A stretch of 64,000 nt of DNA from an uncultured Oscillospiraceae bacterium (GTDB lineage: Bacteria > Bacillota > Clostridia > Oscillospirales > Oscillospiraceae), in NCBI GenBank assembly GCA_900768135.1, contig CAAGBT010000055.1:1-64000 (forward strand), read 5' to 3'. The notes under the pieces were generated by a model. The model made no database searches and was not told where the DNA came from. It worked only from the letters and a program-made list of their open reading frames with translations. The translations under genes were made by a program, and so were the position numbers. Positions 18,670 through 28,163 of this stretch are shown here, in pieces. Position 1 is the first letter of the stretch; each line of letters begins with the position of its first letter.

Positions 18670-18698
18670 ATTATGACGCGCGGGCGGGAAAAAGTCAA
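18670..18698 (-). promoter_or_regulatory. promoter of psuG
   Basis: Minus strand TTGACT (18693-18698), 17-base spacer, CATAAT (18670-18675). It stands back to back with the asnS promoter. Confidence 0.6.
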
Positions 18699-18711
18699 CT
18701 GTGGAAAAGGC

Positions 18712-18740
18712 TTGAAATCGCACGGAAAGTAGCATATAAT
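18712..18740 (+). promoter_or_regulatory. promoter of asnS
   Basis: TTGAAA (18712-18717), 17-base spacer, TATAAT (18735-18740). The leader is only about 60 bases, too short for a T-box. Confidence 0.75.
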
Positions 18741-18807
18741 AAGCGCATTATCCCGTGGAATTTACACAAATCCCGTGGAGACCGCCAAATAAGGAAGGAA
18801 AACGATT

Positions 18808-20202
<1,395 letters not shown>

Positions 20203-20214
20203 TTCTTCAAAAAA

Positions 20215-20248
20215 CAAGGGACACGGTATTCCGTGTCCCTTGCTTTTT
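20215..20248 (+). terminator. terminator of asnS
   Basis: CAAGGGACACGG and CCGTGTCCCTTG form a perfect 12-bp stem with a TATT loop, followed by CTTTTTG. Confidence 0.92.
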
Positions 20249-20254
20249 GAGAAT

Positions 20255-20387
20255 TACACTCCGCTTCGTGCCTTGCCGCCCAAAGGGCGGCTTCGACACA
20301 CGCGGAGCGAGAAGAGTTTTTTGGCACGCGCATGTCGCGCCAAAAAAACGATTCGAAATCATTTCGCGTCTGCGGACGCGAAATGAT
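20255..20387. repeat. cluster of three hairpins, possible REP-like intergenic repeat
   Basis: Between asnS and the next lipoprotein are three consecutive dyads: GCCGCC/GGGCGGC inside a wider CGTG/CACG pairing near 20271-20310, a TTTTTTGGC/GCCAAAAAA dyad near 20318-20347 (the only one with a T/A-run), and a perfect 13-bp dyad ATCATTTCGCGTC (20358-20370) with 20375-20387. No ORF with a start explains them. The density of hairpins suggests a dispersed repeat unit; no second copy was noticed in this window. Confidence 0.5.
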
Positions 20388-20466
20388 GCGCAGCTTCTGG
20401 CTGCGGGAACCTTTTCCGCGCGTTTTGCGTCTAAACGGATATCCGAAAGAAACGAGGAGGACAGAA

Positions 20467-21882
20467 ATGAAAAAGAAAGCTTACCTTCTGATAGCGTTCG
20501 CGCTGGCGCTCATGCTCGCGGGCTGCGGCGCGAAGAAGAGCATACCTGCCGAGCCGCCGGAGCTGACCGTGGCGAACGCGCAGGGCGCGAGCATTACGGC
20601 GATGGGCGGCAGCTACGACTGGGACTACGACCTTGGAAACGGCCAGCGCTCGGGCGCGATCGCCTGCGGCGCGCACCCGCTGGACGAGATGTACCGCGAC
20701 AGCACGCCCGCGCTGGAGATGCCCATCGCGCTGTCGGCCTCGTCCTACTACACCGTGACGCTCGACTTCGGCGGATATGCGCCGCAGTCCGTCTCCCTGC
20801 GCTTCTGGAACGAGCAGTGCTGGGGCGACACGGAGGCGAAGCCCGAAAAGCTGTTTGCGGAACGGCAGGACAACGGGGCGTATACCGTTGAGCTGATCCC
20901 GAGCATCGGCGTCTTCGCTGTAGACGCCAGCTGGGACGCGGAGGACTACAAGGGTACGGCGACCTACACCTTCTGCACGAAGGCGGCGGGGAGCGAAGAA
21001 CTCCACCCGGGCGCGGTGCTCAGCATCGGCGAGAGCGAAGACATCCGCAAGATCGACATCTCGTGGCTCAGCGGCGGCGTGAGCGTTCAGGCTGTGGGGC
21101 AGACCTCGCAGATCACCGTGCAGGAGGACGCCACAGCGGAGCTGGCGGAGGACGAAAAGCTGGTTTGCACAGTCGATGGCGACACGCTGCGCATCCGCTT
21201 TATGAGCGATGCGAACAGGGACGGCTTTGAGGGCGAGAAATTCCTGACGGTCAGCCTGCCGTGGGAGCTGGTCAAGAACGCGCATTTTGAAGAGATCGAC
21301 ATCGAGACCACCAGCGCCTACGCCTATGTGAGCGCCGACGCGCAGAAGATCGAGCTTTCAACGCTCAGCGGCGATGCGCGCGTGATGGGCGCGAGCTGCC
21401 CCGAGGTGGAGATCGAGACCACCAGCGGCAATGCCGGCGTGGTGGACGGCACGTGGGCGAAGGTCGATATCTCGACCGTCTCCGGCGCGATCGAGCTGGC
21501 GGGCGATGCGGACAGCGCCGGGATCGAGACCACGAGCGGCAAGACGGATATTGCCGGCGCGCTCGGCGCGCTGGAGTTTGCAAGCGTCAGCGGCAATCTG
21601 ATCCTGTCCTCTGAGCGCGCGCTGCGGCTGGACGCGAAAACCACGAGCGGCAGCATAGATCTCACACTGCCGGAAAGCGACGGCTTTACCCTGACGCATG
21701 AGACCACGAGCGGCGCGCTGGAAACCGATCTGACCGGCCGCGAGGGGACCCTGATCGCCTGCGGCGACCATTTTACGCGCTACACCGTGCCTGCGCTGGA
21801 CGGCGGCGGCACGAGCGAGCTGGAGATCCTGACTGTCAGCGGAGGGCTGACGATCAAAGCCTCCCGGTTCGGAAGCGATTGA
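20467..21882 (+). CDS. lipoprotein with DUF4097-type beta-helix repeats
   Basis: 471 residues; the ATG at 20467 follows GAGGAGGACAGAA and starts a lipoprotein signal (MKKKAYLLIAFALAL, lipobox LAGC, Cys near 20). From about residue 190 the sequence falls into repeats of the form IETTSG..V.G / STVSG..L.G (for example VEIETTSGNAGVVDG, VDISTVSGAIELAG, LDAKTTSGSIDLTL), the pattern of DUF4097 right-handed beta helices found in envelope-stress and LiaX-like proteins. The N-terminal 170 residues are not recognised. Surface-exposed on the outer membrane face is inferred from the lipobox; role unknown. Confidence 0.82.
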   Translation: MKKKAYLLIAFALALMLAGCGAKKSIPAEPPELTVANAQGASITAMGGSYDWDYDLGNGQRSGAIACGAHPLDEMYRDSTPALEMPIALSASSYYTVTLDFGGYAPQSVSLRFWNEQCWGDTEAKPEKLFAERQDNGAYTVELIPSIGVFAVDASWDAEDYKGTATYTFCTKAAGSEELHPGAVLSIGESEDIRKIDISWLSGGVSVQAVGQTSQITVQEDATAELAEDEKLVCTVDGDTLRIRFMSDANRDGFEGEKFLTVSLPWELVKNAHFEEIDIETTSAYAYVSADAQKIELSTLSGDARVMGASCPEVEIETTSGNAGVVDGTWAKVDISTVSGAIELAGDADSAGIETTSGKTDIAGALGALEFASVSGNLILSSERALRLDAKTTSGSIDLTLPESDGFTLTHETTSGALETDLTGREGTLIACGDHFTRYTVPALDGGGTSELEILTVSGGLTIKASRFGSD

Positions 21883-21891
21883 ATCGTATCG

Positions 21892-21925
21892 AAAAAGGAG
21901 AGCGGCGCAGCCGCTCTCCTTTTTT
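21892..21925 (+). terminator. bidirectional terminator between the lipoprotein gene and cdd
   Basis: AAAAAGGAGAGCGGC and GCCGCTCTCCTTTTT with a GCA loop; A-run and T-run on both sides serve the two converging genes. Confidence 0.92.
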
Positions 21926-21927
21926 GC

Positions 21928-22341
21928 TCAGTTTTTTCCGGGGGCATCGATGTCCAGCCACGTCTGGTCGAAGCCGTAGGGAAGAAGCTCCCTGATATGA
22001 AGGTGCTTCTCCTCGCCGTTTTTGTTCAGGCACACGACCTCCATGTCGGGGCCGAACTCGTAGAGTACCTGGCGGCACGCGCCGCAGGGATAGCAGTAAT
22101 CGTCGCTGCGGCCGGCGATGACGATGCGCGCAAAGCGCCGGTGGCCCTCGCTCACTGCCTTGAACGCCGCCGTGCGCTCGGCGCAGTTCGTCAGCCCGTA
22201 GCTTGAATTCTCAATGTTGCAGCCGGTGAACACCGCGCCGTCCGCGCACTCGAGCGCCGCGCCGACGGGGAAATGGGAATAGGGGACATAGGCCATGTCA
22301 AGCATGGCGACGGCTTTCGCCTTGAGTTCTTCCAACGTCAT
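21928..22341 (-). CDS. cdd: cytidine deaminase
   Basis: 137-residue homotetramer-type cytidine deaminase. Zinc ligands and catalytic Glu are visible: NCAER (Cys53, Glu55) and PCGACRQ (Cys86, Cys89); CNIENSSYGLT near 41-51 forms the substrate pocket. It converts cytidine/deoxycytidine to (deoxy)uridine in pyrimidine salvage. GGAGC precedes the ATG. It sits 12 bases behind the deacetylase lipoprotein gene, probably in one transcript, with no obvious functional link. Confidence 0.96.
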   Translation of the reverse strand: MTLEELKAKAVAMLDMAYVPYSHFPVGAALECADGAVFTGCNIENSSYGLTNCAERTAAFKAVSEGHRRFARIVIAGRSDDYCYPCGACRQVLYEFGPDMEVVCLNKNGEEKHLHIRELLPYGFDQTWLDIDAPGKN

Positions 22342-22353
22342 AAAAGCTCCTCC

Positions 22354-23643
22354 TTATTCATCCCAGCGCACGCCCAGGTCGGGGCGCACATCGAGGTCAA
22401 TGATCTCCTTTGCATCATAGAACTGCGCGTACCAGCTGAGAACCCGTTTGCTGCCGCGCAGGGTGGTGCCGTCGGGATGCAGACGGTCGCAGATGACGGC
22501 GGAGATGTCGTCCTTGATGTAGCTGAACGAGCTGGTGCCGACGCTGGCGAAGATGCGGAAGCCCTGGCTTTGCAGGTACTTGAAGCGCTCGCCGGTGGTG
22601 TGCCAGTCGTCGCCGTCGGGGCGGCCGCCGTGCGGGTAGAACAGGATCTGCGTGGGGCCGACGAGCGAGCCGACCTCATCCGCCCAGCGCTCGGTGTCGT
22701 TGATGACGGTCTGGAGGGGCTTGGTGTCGAGGCGGATGTGGCCCCAGGTGTGGCTGCCGAACGTCCAGCCGGTCTCCTTCAGGCGCGCGATCACGGGCTT
22801 GACCGCCTCGATCTCGCTCGCGCGATAGGCGTCGAACGCCGGGCGGTCGGGCGAATCGGCGGCAATGTCGCGGTCGTCCTGCGTGCGGTAGCCCAAAATG
22901 CCCTGATAGCCCGTCAGCGAGAAGATGGCCTTCGCGCCGTTCAGCGAAAAGTCGGGATGCTCGTAGACGAACTGGTCCAGAATCGGCGTTGCATCCAGCT
23001 CCTTGGTCAAAAACGTCTCGTTCGTGTAGGGATCGGTGCATTCCGCCCAGATCTCGCCGTCCTCGCCCACGACAAGCTTGCTTGTAAAGCCCTCGTCGAG
23101 CATATAGGGATAGTAGTTCACATCATCGAAGCTGATGACGAGGGGCTTTTTGCCCTCGGGCAGCATGAGCGTGTTGCGCACCATGTGCGTGCCGGTTTCG
23201 TCCGTCACCTCGCTCCACACGTCTTCCATCGCCACAAGGATGTAGCCCCGGTCGTACACGGACTGCAATATTTTATTGTATTCGTCCACCGTGACCATCC
23301 AGTCGTCCAGACCGTAGCGCTGGTCCTGGCTGGCGCCGCAGTCGTGAAAGGCCCACTGCGGGTAGGCGATGATCGGGTGGAAGAACAGATGCTCCACCAC
23401 CTGCTCCGGCCCCCAGGCCTGCGTGAGCTGGTCTGCCGACCAGTAGTTGCGCACGGCGTCGTAAGGGTCGGCATCCGCATCGGCTGCGCCGCCGCCATCG
23501 TCGGGCGAGGCTTCGCCGCTGCCAGAATCGTCTGTAACGGGCGGCGTGCCGCCATCGGCCGCATCGTCCTGCTTTGCGCCGCAGGCGGCAAGCAGCGACA
23601 GCAGCATCAGGCTGCTGAGCAGCAGCGCCAGAAATCGTTTCAT
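22354..23643 (-). CDS. polysaccharide-deacetylase-like lipoprotein
   Basis: 429 residues: lipoprotein signal with lipobox LAAC (Cys21), an acidic Asp/Gly-rich linker (about 25-60), then a NodB-homology domain with the metal Asp pair in VISFDDVNYY (Asp173-174) and the His pair in GSHTWGH (His298, His302), and a later FYPHGG strand. The domain deacetylates N-acetyl sugars of peptidoglycan or another wall polymer. About 120 residues separate the two metal motifs, more than in typical NodB domains (insertion near 180-280). GGAGGAATGC precedes the ATG. Located on the outer face of the membrane by inference. Confidence 0.87.
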   Translation of the reverse strand: MKRFLALLLSSLMLLSLLAACGAKQDDAADGGTPPVTDDSGSGEASPDDGGGAADADADPYDAVRNYWSADQLTQAWGPEQVVEHLFFHPIIAYPQWAFHDCGASQDQRYGLDDWMVTVDEYNKILQSVYDRGYILVAMEDVWSEVTDETGTHMVRNTLMLPEGKKPLVISFDDVNYYPYMLDEGFTSKLVVGEDGEIWAECTDPYTNETFLTKELDATPILDQFVYEHPDFSLNGAKAIFSLTGYQGILGYRTQDDRDIAADSPDRPAFDAYRASEIEAVKPVIARLKETGWTFGSHTWGHIRLDTKPLQTVINDTERWADEVGSLVGPTQILFYPHGGRPDGDDWHTTGERFKYLQSQGFRIFASVGTSSFSYIKDDISAVICDRLHPDGTTLRGSKRVLSWYAQFYDAKEIIDLDVRPDLGVRWDE

Positions 23644-23958
23644 GTTGCATTCCTCCTCTTTGGGTGCGTTTGACCATTATAACAGGTTCTTTCGGTTTTG
23701 ACTACGGTTTTTCGCTTTTTGTTCCCGCGCGGCAGAAATTTCACGCCCGCGCAGATGGGCGGAACGAAAGCGCGGGAGCGGGGCATGAGGAAAGATGAAT
23801 TAGCACTCTTAGAGCAAGAGTGCTAAAATTCATGATTCGTTCATCAAAAGAAGTATTTTTGTTCACAGTGCGCGCCTATACTCAAAATTGTTCCGAGGGG
23901 AACAGAAAAAACGTATGCCAGGCCGAAAGGCTCAGAATAGAATTTGGAGGTATTGACC
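23644..23958. other. regulatory gap between divergent deacetylase and hsp20 genes
   Basis: 315 bases without a gene. It holds the CIRCE operator (23800-23826) and a TATACT hexamer at 23877-23882 that may be the hsp20 -10 element; its -35 region (TATTTT at 23854-23859) is poor. Confidence 0.6.
23800..23826 (+). promoter_or_regulatory. CIRCE element (HrcA operator)
   Basis: TTAGCACTC, nine bases, GAGTGCTAA: an exact match to the CIRCE consensus bound by the HrcA repressor. It lies 133 bases upstream of the hsp20 start, so hsp20 should be derepressed by heat or protein-folding stress. Confidence 0.97.
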
Positions 23959-24396
23959 ATGTTTGAACTCAGACCTTTTGAACGCAGAAACAACCGTATG
24001 ACCGCTTACAACCCGTGGGACGAGATGGAGCGCGCCTTCTTCGGCGACGGCGCATGGAACCGCAGCCTTGCCGAATTCAAAACCGACATTCAGGACAAGG
24101 GTGACAGCTACCTGCTGCAGGCCGACCTGCCGGGCTTTAAGAAAGAGGACATCCACATCGACCTGGACGGCGAGACGATGACCATCCGCGCCGAGCGCCA
24201 CAGCGAACACGAGGAGCAGGACAAGAAGGGCAGCTATGTGCGCTGCGAACGCAGCTACGGCAGCTATGAGCGCGCGTTCGACGTTTCCGGCATCGACACG
24301 GACAAGATCGGCGCGCAGTATGCCGACGGCGTGCTGAAGCTCACGATGCCCAAGAAGAGCGCCACGGTGAGCGCCAAGCAGATCGAGATCATGTAA
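23959..24396 (+). CDS. hsp20: Hsp20/alpha-crystallin small heat-shock protein
   Basis: 145 residues; the ATG at 23959 follows TTGGAGG, preferred over an upstream in-frame start at 23944. The alpha-crystallin domain spans about 38-130: FKTDIQDKGDSYLLQADLPGF, EDIHIDLDGETMTIRAER, ending with the GVLKLTMPK signature; a short C-terminal tail carries ISAK-like VSAKQIEIM. ATP-independent holdase that keeps unfolding proteins soluble. Preceded by a perfect CIRCE element and followed by its own terminator. Confidence 0.96.
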   Translation: MFELRPFERRNNRMTAYNPWDEMERAFFGDGAWNRSLAEFKTDIQDKGDSYLLQADLPGFKKEDIHIDLDGETMTIRAERHSEHEEQDKKGSYVRCERSYGSYERAFDVSGIDTDKIGAQYADGVLKLTMPKKSATVSAKQIEIM

Positions 24397-24407
24397 AACC
24401 GCAGGGG

Positions 24408-24445
24408 GCGCTCTGCGCGGCAAATGCGCCGCGCAGAGCGCTTTT
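24408..24445 (+). terminator. terminator of hsp20
   Basis: GCGCTCTGCGCGGC and GCCGCGCAGAGCGC form a perfect 14-bp stem, followed by TTTT. Confidence 0.85.
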
Positions 24446-24888
24446 CCGCGCCGCCGGGCGCGGATACATTATAATATATAAAACACCTGCCGCACGGCGG
24501 GTTTCCCCGTTTGCAGCAAAGGAAAGGGTTTGTTACAAGTGTGTTACAGATGGGGGGAAACCGTTGACTTGAAAATGGGGGTGTGGTAAGGTGTGAATGC
24601 AGAAAGAGGTGGGGAACGTGCGTTCCCGACTTAGTTACGGGATCGGCATGCCACGGTAAGTAAGCCGAGAAACACAGGAACCGCTCCTTTCTGACGAACG
24701 AACCATCTTCCGGGCGGCACGGGGCCGCAGCGGCGGAACGCGCCGCAATGGACACCGGGCGCTTACATACCAAAGCGGTGCATGGCACGGCGGCGGAGGC
24801 GGCGCGCGGCGGCCGGAGCGGAGGCGCAGGGCCGGGGCGGAAATGCAAGGCCGGGAGGATGGAAATTTTAGAAAGGAGAGTAACATTT
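24446..24888 (+). other. promoter and long leader of the S-layer gene
   Basis: 443 bases without a convincing gene. It holds an AT-rich TTATAATATATAAAA patch (24469-24483), a long-range GGTTTCCCC/GGGGAAACC dyad (24500-24508, 24554-24562), the promoter at 24564-24592, a GGGAACG/CGTTCCC hairpin (24612-24627) and a very GC-rich leader of about 290 transcribed bases ending in GAAAGGAGAG. Confidence 0.6.
24564..24592 (+). promoter_or_regulatory. promoter of the S-layer gene
   Basis: TTGACT (24564-24569), 17-base spacer, TAAGGT (24587-24592). Confidence 0.65.
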
Positions 24889-27321
24889 ATGAAGAAGTTA
24901 CTCGCAATGGTTCTGGCCCTGGTCATGACTCTGTCTCTGGCCGTCGTCGGTTCCAACGCTGCCTTCAAAGATGCCGACAAGATCGCTGCCAACTACAACG
25001 AAGCCGTTCAGGTTCTCAGCGGTATGGGCGTCTTCAAGGGCGACAACAATGGCAATTTCAATCCTGAAAGCGCCATCACCCGCGCAGAGGTCGCTGCGAT
25101 CGTCTATCGTCTGTACACCGGCGATGTCAAGGACAATCAGGCTGCTCTCTATGCCACCTACAACAAGTTCACTGACATGAACAATGCCAAGTGGGCTGCC
25201 GGTTACATTGGCTACTGCGCCAACGCCGGCCTCATCAAGGGCTATTCCGACACCAAGTTTGGCCCTCTCGACAGTGTTACCGGTTATCAGGCTCTCGCCA
25301 TGATCCTCCGCGCTGTCGGCTATGACAAGAACGGCGAGTTCTCCGGCAAGGACTGGCAGCTCCACGTTGCCCAGACCGCGCAGCAGCTCGGCATTCTGCG
25401 CACCATCAAGAACATTGACCTGAACGCTCCCGCGTCCCGTCAGCTCGTTGCGGAGATTCTCTTCCGCACCGCCGCTTATGTTCCGATGGTCACCTACACC
25501 GCTGCCTTCGGCTATCAGTCCGTCAGCCTCAGCGCCGGCGGCAACAGCCTGCTGAAGAACAACGTCACCCTCGGCACGAAGAACTTCGGCCTGACTCAGG
25601 AGAACGTTGCTTCCGATAAGTGGGGCCGTCCCTCCTACAGCTGGACCAACGGCAAGGTCGGCAACTTCAAGGTCGTCTATGCTACCTTCGCTGCCACTCC
25701 GGTCGCTTCCTACACCACTGCTGTTTCCGAGTGCAAGATCTGCGAGGATCTGGGCGAGAATGACAAGCTGACCATCAGCGACATCTGGAACGATGGCGTC
25801 GCGGGCGTTAACGTTGCCAAGACCTTCACCGCCAAGAACACCAACAAGTATTACGGCGCTCAGGGCCTGCTGATGGAAATCTACGACATGGGCGTTGACA
25901 ACCTCGGCTACCCCGTCTATCGTATCGTCAAGATCAACACCTATCTCGCCAAGGTCATCGGCGTGACCAAGTTCGCCTATGACAATGCCAACCACGTCAA
26001 GACCTCCGCCAAGATCTCTGTGGATACCTTCGGCGGCTATGACTTCACCCTGACCAGCAACGCTGCCGACTTCGACTACAAGAAGGGCGACATGGTTCTC
26101 GTCAACGTGAACGCGAAGGACACCACCAAGTCCGACATCCTTGGCGTCGCTTCCACCGTTACCTCCGCTCAGGTCGCTTATGACGCTCTGGCTGAGACCT
26201 CCAAGTTCGCTGACGGCACCTACAACTGGGCCTGCCAGTACAACCTGGGCAAGGTCGGCACCAACGGCATCACCTATGTTGTCTACTTCGATCAGTACGG
26301 CAACATGATCGGCCAGGAAATTCCCGCCACCATCTACAGCTACGGCGTGATCACCGAGGCTGCGTGGACCAACAGCTATCAGCCTCTGACCCCGGCCTAT
26401 GCCGCTGCCAACCTGATGATGATGGATGCCACCGCGCAGACCGGCAAGGTCCTCTCCAAGATCGGTACGGTTGACTTCCACCGCACCCTCGTCGCTCCCA
26501 CGCTCGTTGCCAGCGGTGAGCTGAACGACGACATCCTCCAGAACGGTGTGTACTACACCAACCTCTATCAGTTCACCACCGCTGCTGACGGCTCCTACTC
26601 CATCAGCGCTGTTGGTACCTATGTGAGCAAGGCTAACATCTCCGCCAACTATCCCAACGTGTTCGGCACTTGCTCCACCAACGACTACACCGTCTACCTG
26701 GTGAAGACCGTTGAGAACGGCGTTGCCAAGTTCAACACCTACACCGGCTACAAGAACGTTCCTTCCATGAACAATGTGGCTATCTCCTACTTCCAGAACA
26801 ACGGCTTCGTGACCTATGCGTTCGTTGACGCTACCAAGGCCACCTATACCGGCGAGACCTCCTTCATGTTCATCGTTGACGATGTTGTCGATGGTAAGAA
26901 CGGCCTGAACAACAGCTACTACGTCTACGTTGACGGCCAGCTGACTGTTAAGGATGTTGCCTACAAGCAGACGCTCGCAGACGTTGGCTTCGTGGGCCGT
27001 GACGTCTACCAGGTTGAGACCAACCTCGCCGGCGAGATCACCAAGGTCACTCCTTATGCTCAGATCGCTGCCTCCAAGAAGGTCACGTTCGATGCTGTCA
27101 AGGGCGACGACGGCAACGCCATCTGGGGTACTGTTGCTGGTGCTGAAGCTACCTACAACTGCACCAACGCCAAGTACTACCTGATCAGCGGCACTACCCT
27201 CACCGAGATCGCTTACACGGACGTTGTTACTGACGGTACCGCTCCCGCTTGGTGCCTGCTGGACGGCAACGGCTATATTGCCGCTGTTTATGTTCAGGTC
27301 ATCAAGCCCGCGGGATTCTAA
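24889..27321 (+). CDS. S-layer protein with N-terminal SLH domains
   Basis: 810 residues. The ATG at 24889 follows GAAAGGAGAG and starts a signal peptide (MKKLLAMVLALVMTLSL, cleavage near SNA). The mature N-terminus carries SLH modules: FKDADKIAANYNEAV..GVFKGDNNGNFNPESAITR (about 26-70), FTDMNNAKWAAGYIGY..LIKGYSDTKFGP (about 90-130) and a third, weaker one to about 200. The remaining 600 residues are Thr/Ala/Asn/Tyr-rich beta-structured repeats without enzymatic motifs. Codon use is strongly biased to C-ending and GCT/CGT codons, unlike most neighbours, as in very highly expressed genes. With its strong promoter and long leader this is the best candidate for a main S-layer protein of the cell. 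Confidence 0.88.
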   Translation: MKKLLAMVLALVMTLSLAVVGSNAAFKDADKIAANYNEAVQVLSGMGVFKGDNNGNFNPESAITRAEVAAIVYRLYTGDVKDNQAALYATYNKFTDMNNAKWAAGYIGYCANAGLIKGYSDTKFGPLDSVTGYQALAMILRAVGYDKNGEFSGKDWQLHVAQTAQQLGILRTIKNIDLNAPASRQLVAEILFRTAAYVPMVTYTAAFGYQSVSLSAGGNSLLKNNVTLGTKNFGLTQENVASDKWGRPSYSWTNGKVGNFKVVYATFAATPVASYTTAVSECKICEDLGENDKLTISDIWNDGVAGVNVAKTFTAKNTNKYYGAQGLLMEIYDMGVDNLGYPVYRIVKINTYLAKVIGVTKFAYDNANHVKTSAKISVDTFGGYDFTLTSNAADFDYKKGDMVLVNVNAKDTTKSDILGVASTVTSAQVAYDALAETSKFADGTYNWACQYNLGKVGTNGITYVVYFDQYGNMIGQEIPATIYSYGVITEAAWTNSYQPLTPAYAAANLMMMDATAQTGKVLSKIGTVDFHRTLVAPTLVASGELNDDILQNGVYYTNLYQFTTAADGSYSISAVGTYVSKANISANYPNVFGTCSTNDYTVYLVKTVENGVAKFNTYTGYKNVPSMNNVAISYFQNNGFVTYAFVDATKATYTGETSFMFIVDDVVDGKNGLNNSYYVYVDGQLTVKDVAYKQTLADVGFVGRDVYQVETNLAGEITKVTPYAQIAASKKVTFDAVKGDDGNAIWGTVAGAEATYNCTNAKYYLISGTTLTEIAYTDVVTDGTAPAWCLLDGNGYIAAVYVQVIKPAGF

Positions 27322-27336
27322 AGCAAACCAAGCAGA

Positions 27337-27372
27337 GGCTATATTGCTGCTGTTTACTTTGACGCCAAATAA
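27337..27372 (+). pseudogene. duplicated C-terminal tail of the S-layer gene
   Basis: Just past the S-layer stop, 27337-27356 repeats the sequence of 27271-27290 with one mismatch and continues in frame as GYIAAVYFDAK then stop. The real gene ends GYIAAVYVQVIKPAGF. The fragment looks like an alternative 3' end left by recombination or replacement of the gene tail. Confidence 0.65.
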
Positions 27373-27421
27373 AGCTTCCGCTTTGCATTGACGCAGGGTA
27401 ACGGCACAAGCCTGAACCAAA

Positions 27422-27453
27422 CAGCCCCGGACCGAAAGGTCCGGGGCTGTTTT
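27422..27453 (+). terminator. terminator of the S-layer gene
   Basis: AGCCCCGGACC and GGTCCGGGGCT with a GAAA tetraloop, followed by GTTTTCT. It also lies behind the converging fibre-like gene. Confidence 0.9.
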
Positions 27454-27469
27454 CTATATTTTCGGCGCG

Positions 27470-27949
27470 TTACGCGCTCACGCCCAGCGCCACATAGGCG
27501 TAGGTGCGCGTGGAGGCGTTGAGCTGGCCGTAGGCGCTGTCGCCATACCAGCTCACGCCGCTGTCCGTCCACTGCACGCTCAGCTCGGCGGAAGCTGCCC
27601 AGCTCTTGAGGGCCCGCGCGGCGGGACGCACCAGAATGGTCTGGTTGATGTCGAGTCCCTCGTTCGCTGCGGTGGACTCCGTGTTGATGAGGAACACCAG
27701 CAGCGGTTTGAAGCCAAGATTCAGCGCGGTCGGGCCGGACGCGCCGGCGGTCCCCGTGCCGGCGTAGCTGCCGCAGGCGATGCGGCAGGTGCTGCCGCCC
27801 GCGCCCAGCGCGGCGGTCAGCGCCGCGCCCGTGTCGGCGTTCGCCTTGAGCGACGTGTCGATAGCGGCAAAGGCGGCGTTGAAGTCGTTCATCTGAATGG
27901 GGTCGCTCAGCGCCCAGCGGGGCAGCTGATAGTTTGGAGTATGCTCCAT
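27470..27949 (-). CDS. orphan phage tail-fibre / receptor-binding-like protein
   Basis: 159 residues; the ATG at 27949 follows AAGGATGA, whereas the longer upstream frame has no ribosome site. The N-terminus HTPNYQLPRWALSDPI..MNDFNAAFAAIDTSL is the pattern of short tail fibres in clostridial phages (a Tyr-rich start, a loop, and an amphipathic helix). A Gly/Ala-rich middle (AALGAGGSTCRIACGSYAGTG) and a beta-rich C-terminus (FKPLLVFLINTES, TYAYVALGVSA) resemble fibre tip domains that display a changing surface. No other phage gene adjoins it. The particle cluster at 39.9-54.2 kb lacks a fibre gene, and a near-identical operator precedes both, so this is probably the particle's fibre. The function is inferred by eye. 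Confidence 0.6.
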   Translation of the reverse strand: MEHTPNYQLPRWALSDPIQMNDFNAAFAAIDTSLKANADTGAALTAALGAGGSTCRIACGSYAGTGTAGASGPTALNLGFKPLLVFLINTESTAANEGLDINQTILVRPAARALKSWAASAELSVQWTDSGVSWYGDSAYGQLNASTRTYAYVALGVSA

Positions 27950-28054
27950 GAAAAAATCATCCTTTCCTTTTTGCGGTACGGCGCAGCGCGCTGCGCCGCT
28001 TTTGTGTTTTTGGGGCGGAAAACGCCCTCTGCCCCCGCGCGCCCGCCGGGCGGC

Positions 28055-28076
28055 TGTTGCACATCCGGATGCAACA
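28055..28076. promoter_or_regulatory. palindromic operator TGTTGCA-N8-TGCAACA (site A)
   Basis: Arms 28055-28061 and 28070-28076 match site B at 39831-39852 exactly in both arms and in spacing. It lies 106 bases upstream of the orphan fibre-like gene (minus strand) and also 14 bases before the -35 hexamer of the MFS gene on the other strand, so either gene could be the target. Confidence 0.6.
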
Positions 28077-28089
28077 GGATGCAAGATAC

Positions 28090-28118
28090 TTGCCATTCAC
28101 CCAAAAGTGTGATATTCT
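28090..28118 (+). promoter_or_regulatory. promoter of the MFS gene
   Basis: TTGCCA (28090-28095), 17-base spacer, TATTCT (28113-28118). Confidence 0.6.
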
Positions 28119-28163
28119 GCTAAACTGGGAAGCGAATCGACAGCCCTGAAAAGGAGAGACAAC

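Noticed and set aside
18741..18807. T-box leader for asnS
   Set aside because: The leader is only about 65 bases and lacks the T-box sequence and specifier stem.
24898..27420. 840-codon open frame antisense to the S-layer gene
   Set aside because: It mirrors the strongly biased codon use of the sense gene, has no signal or domain pattern and no ribosome site; the sense strand has a clear signal peptide and SLH domains.
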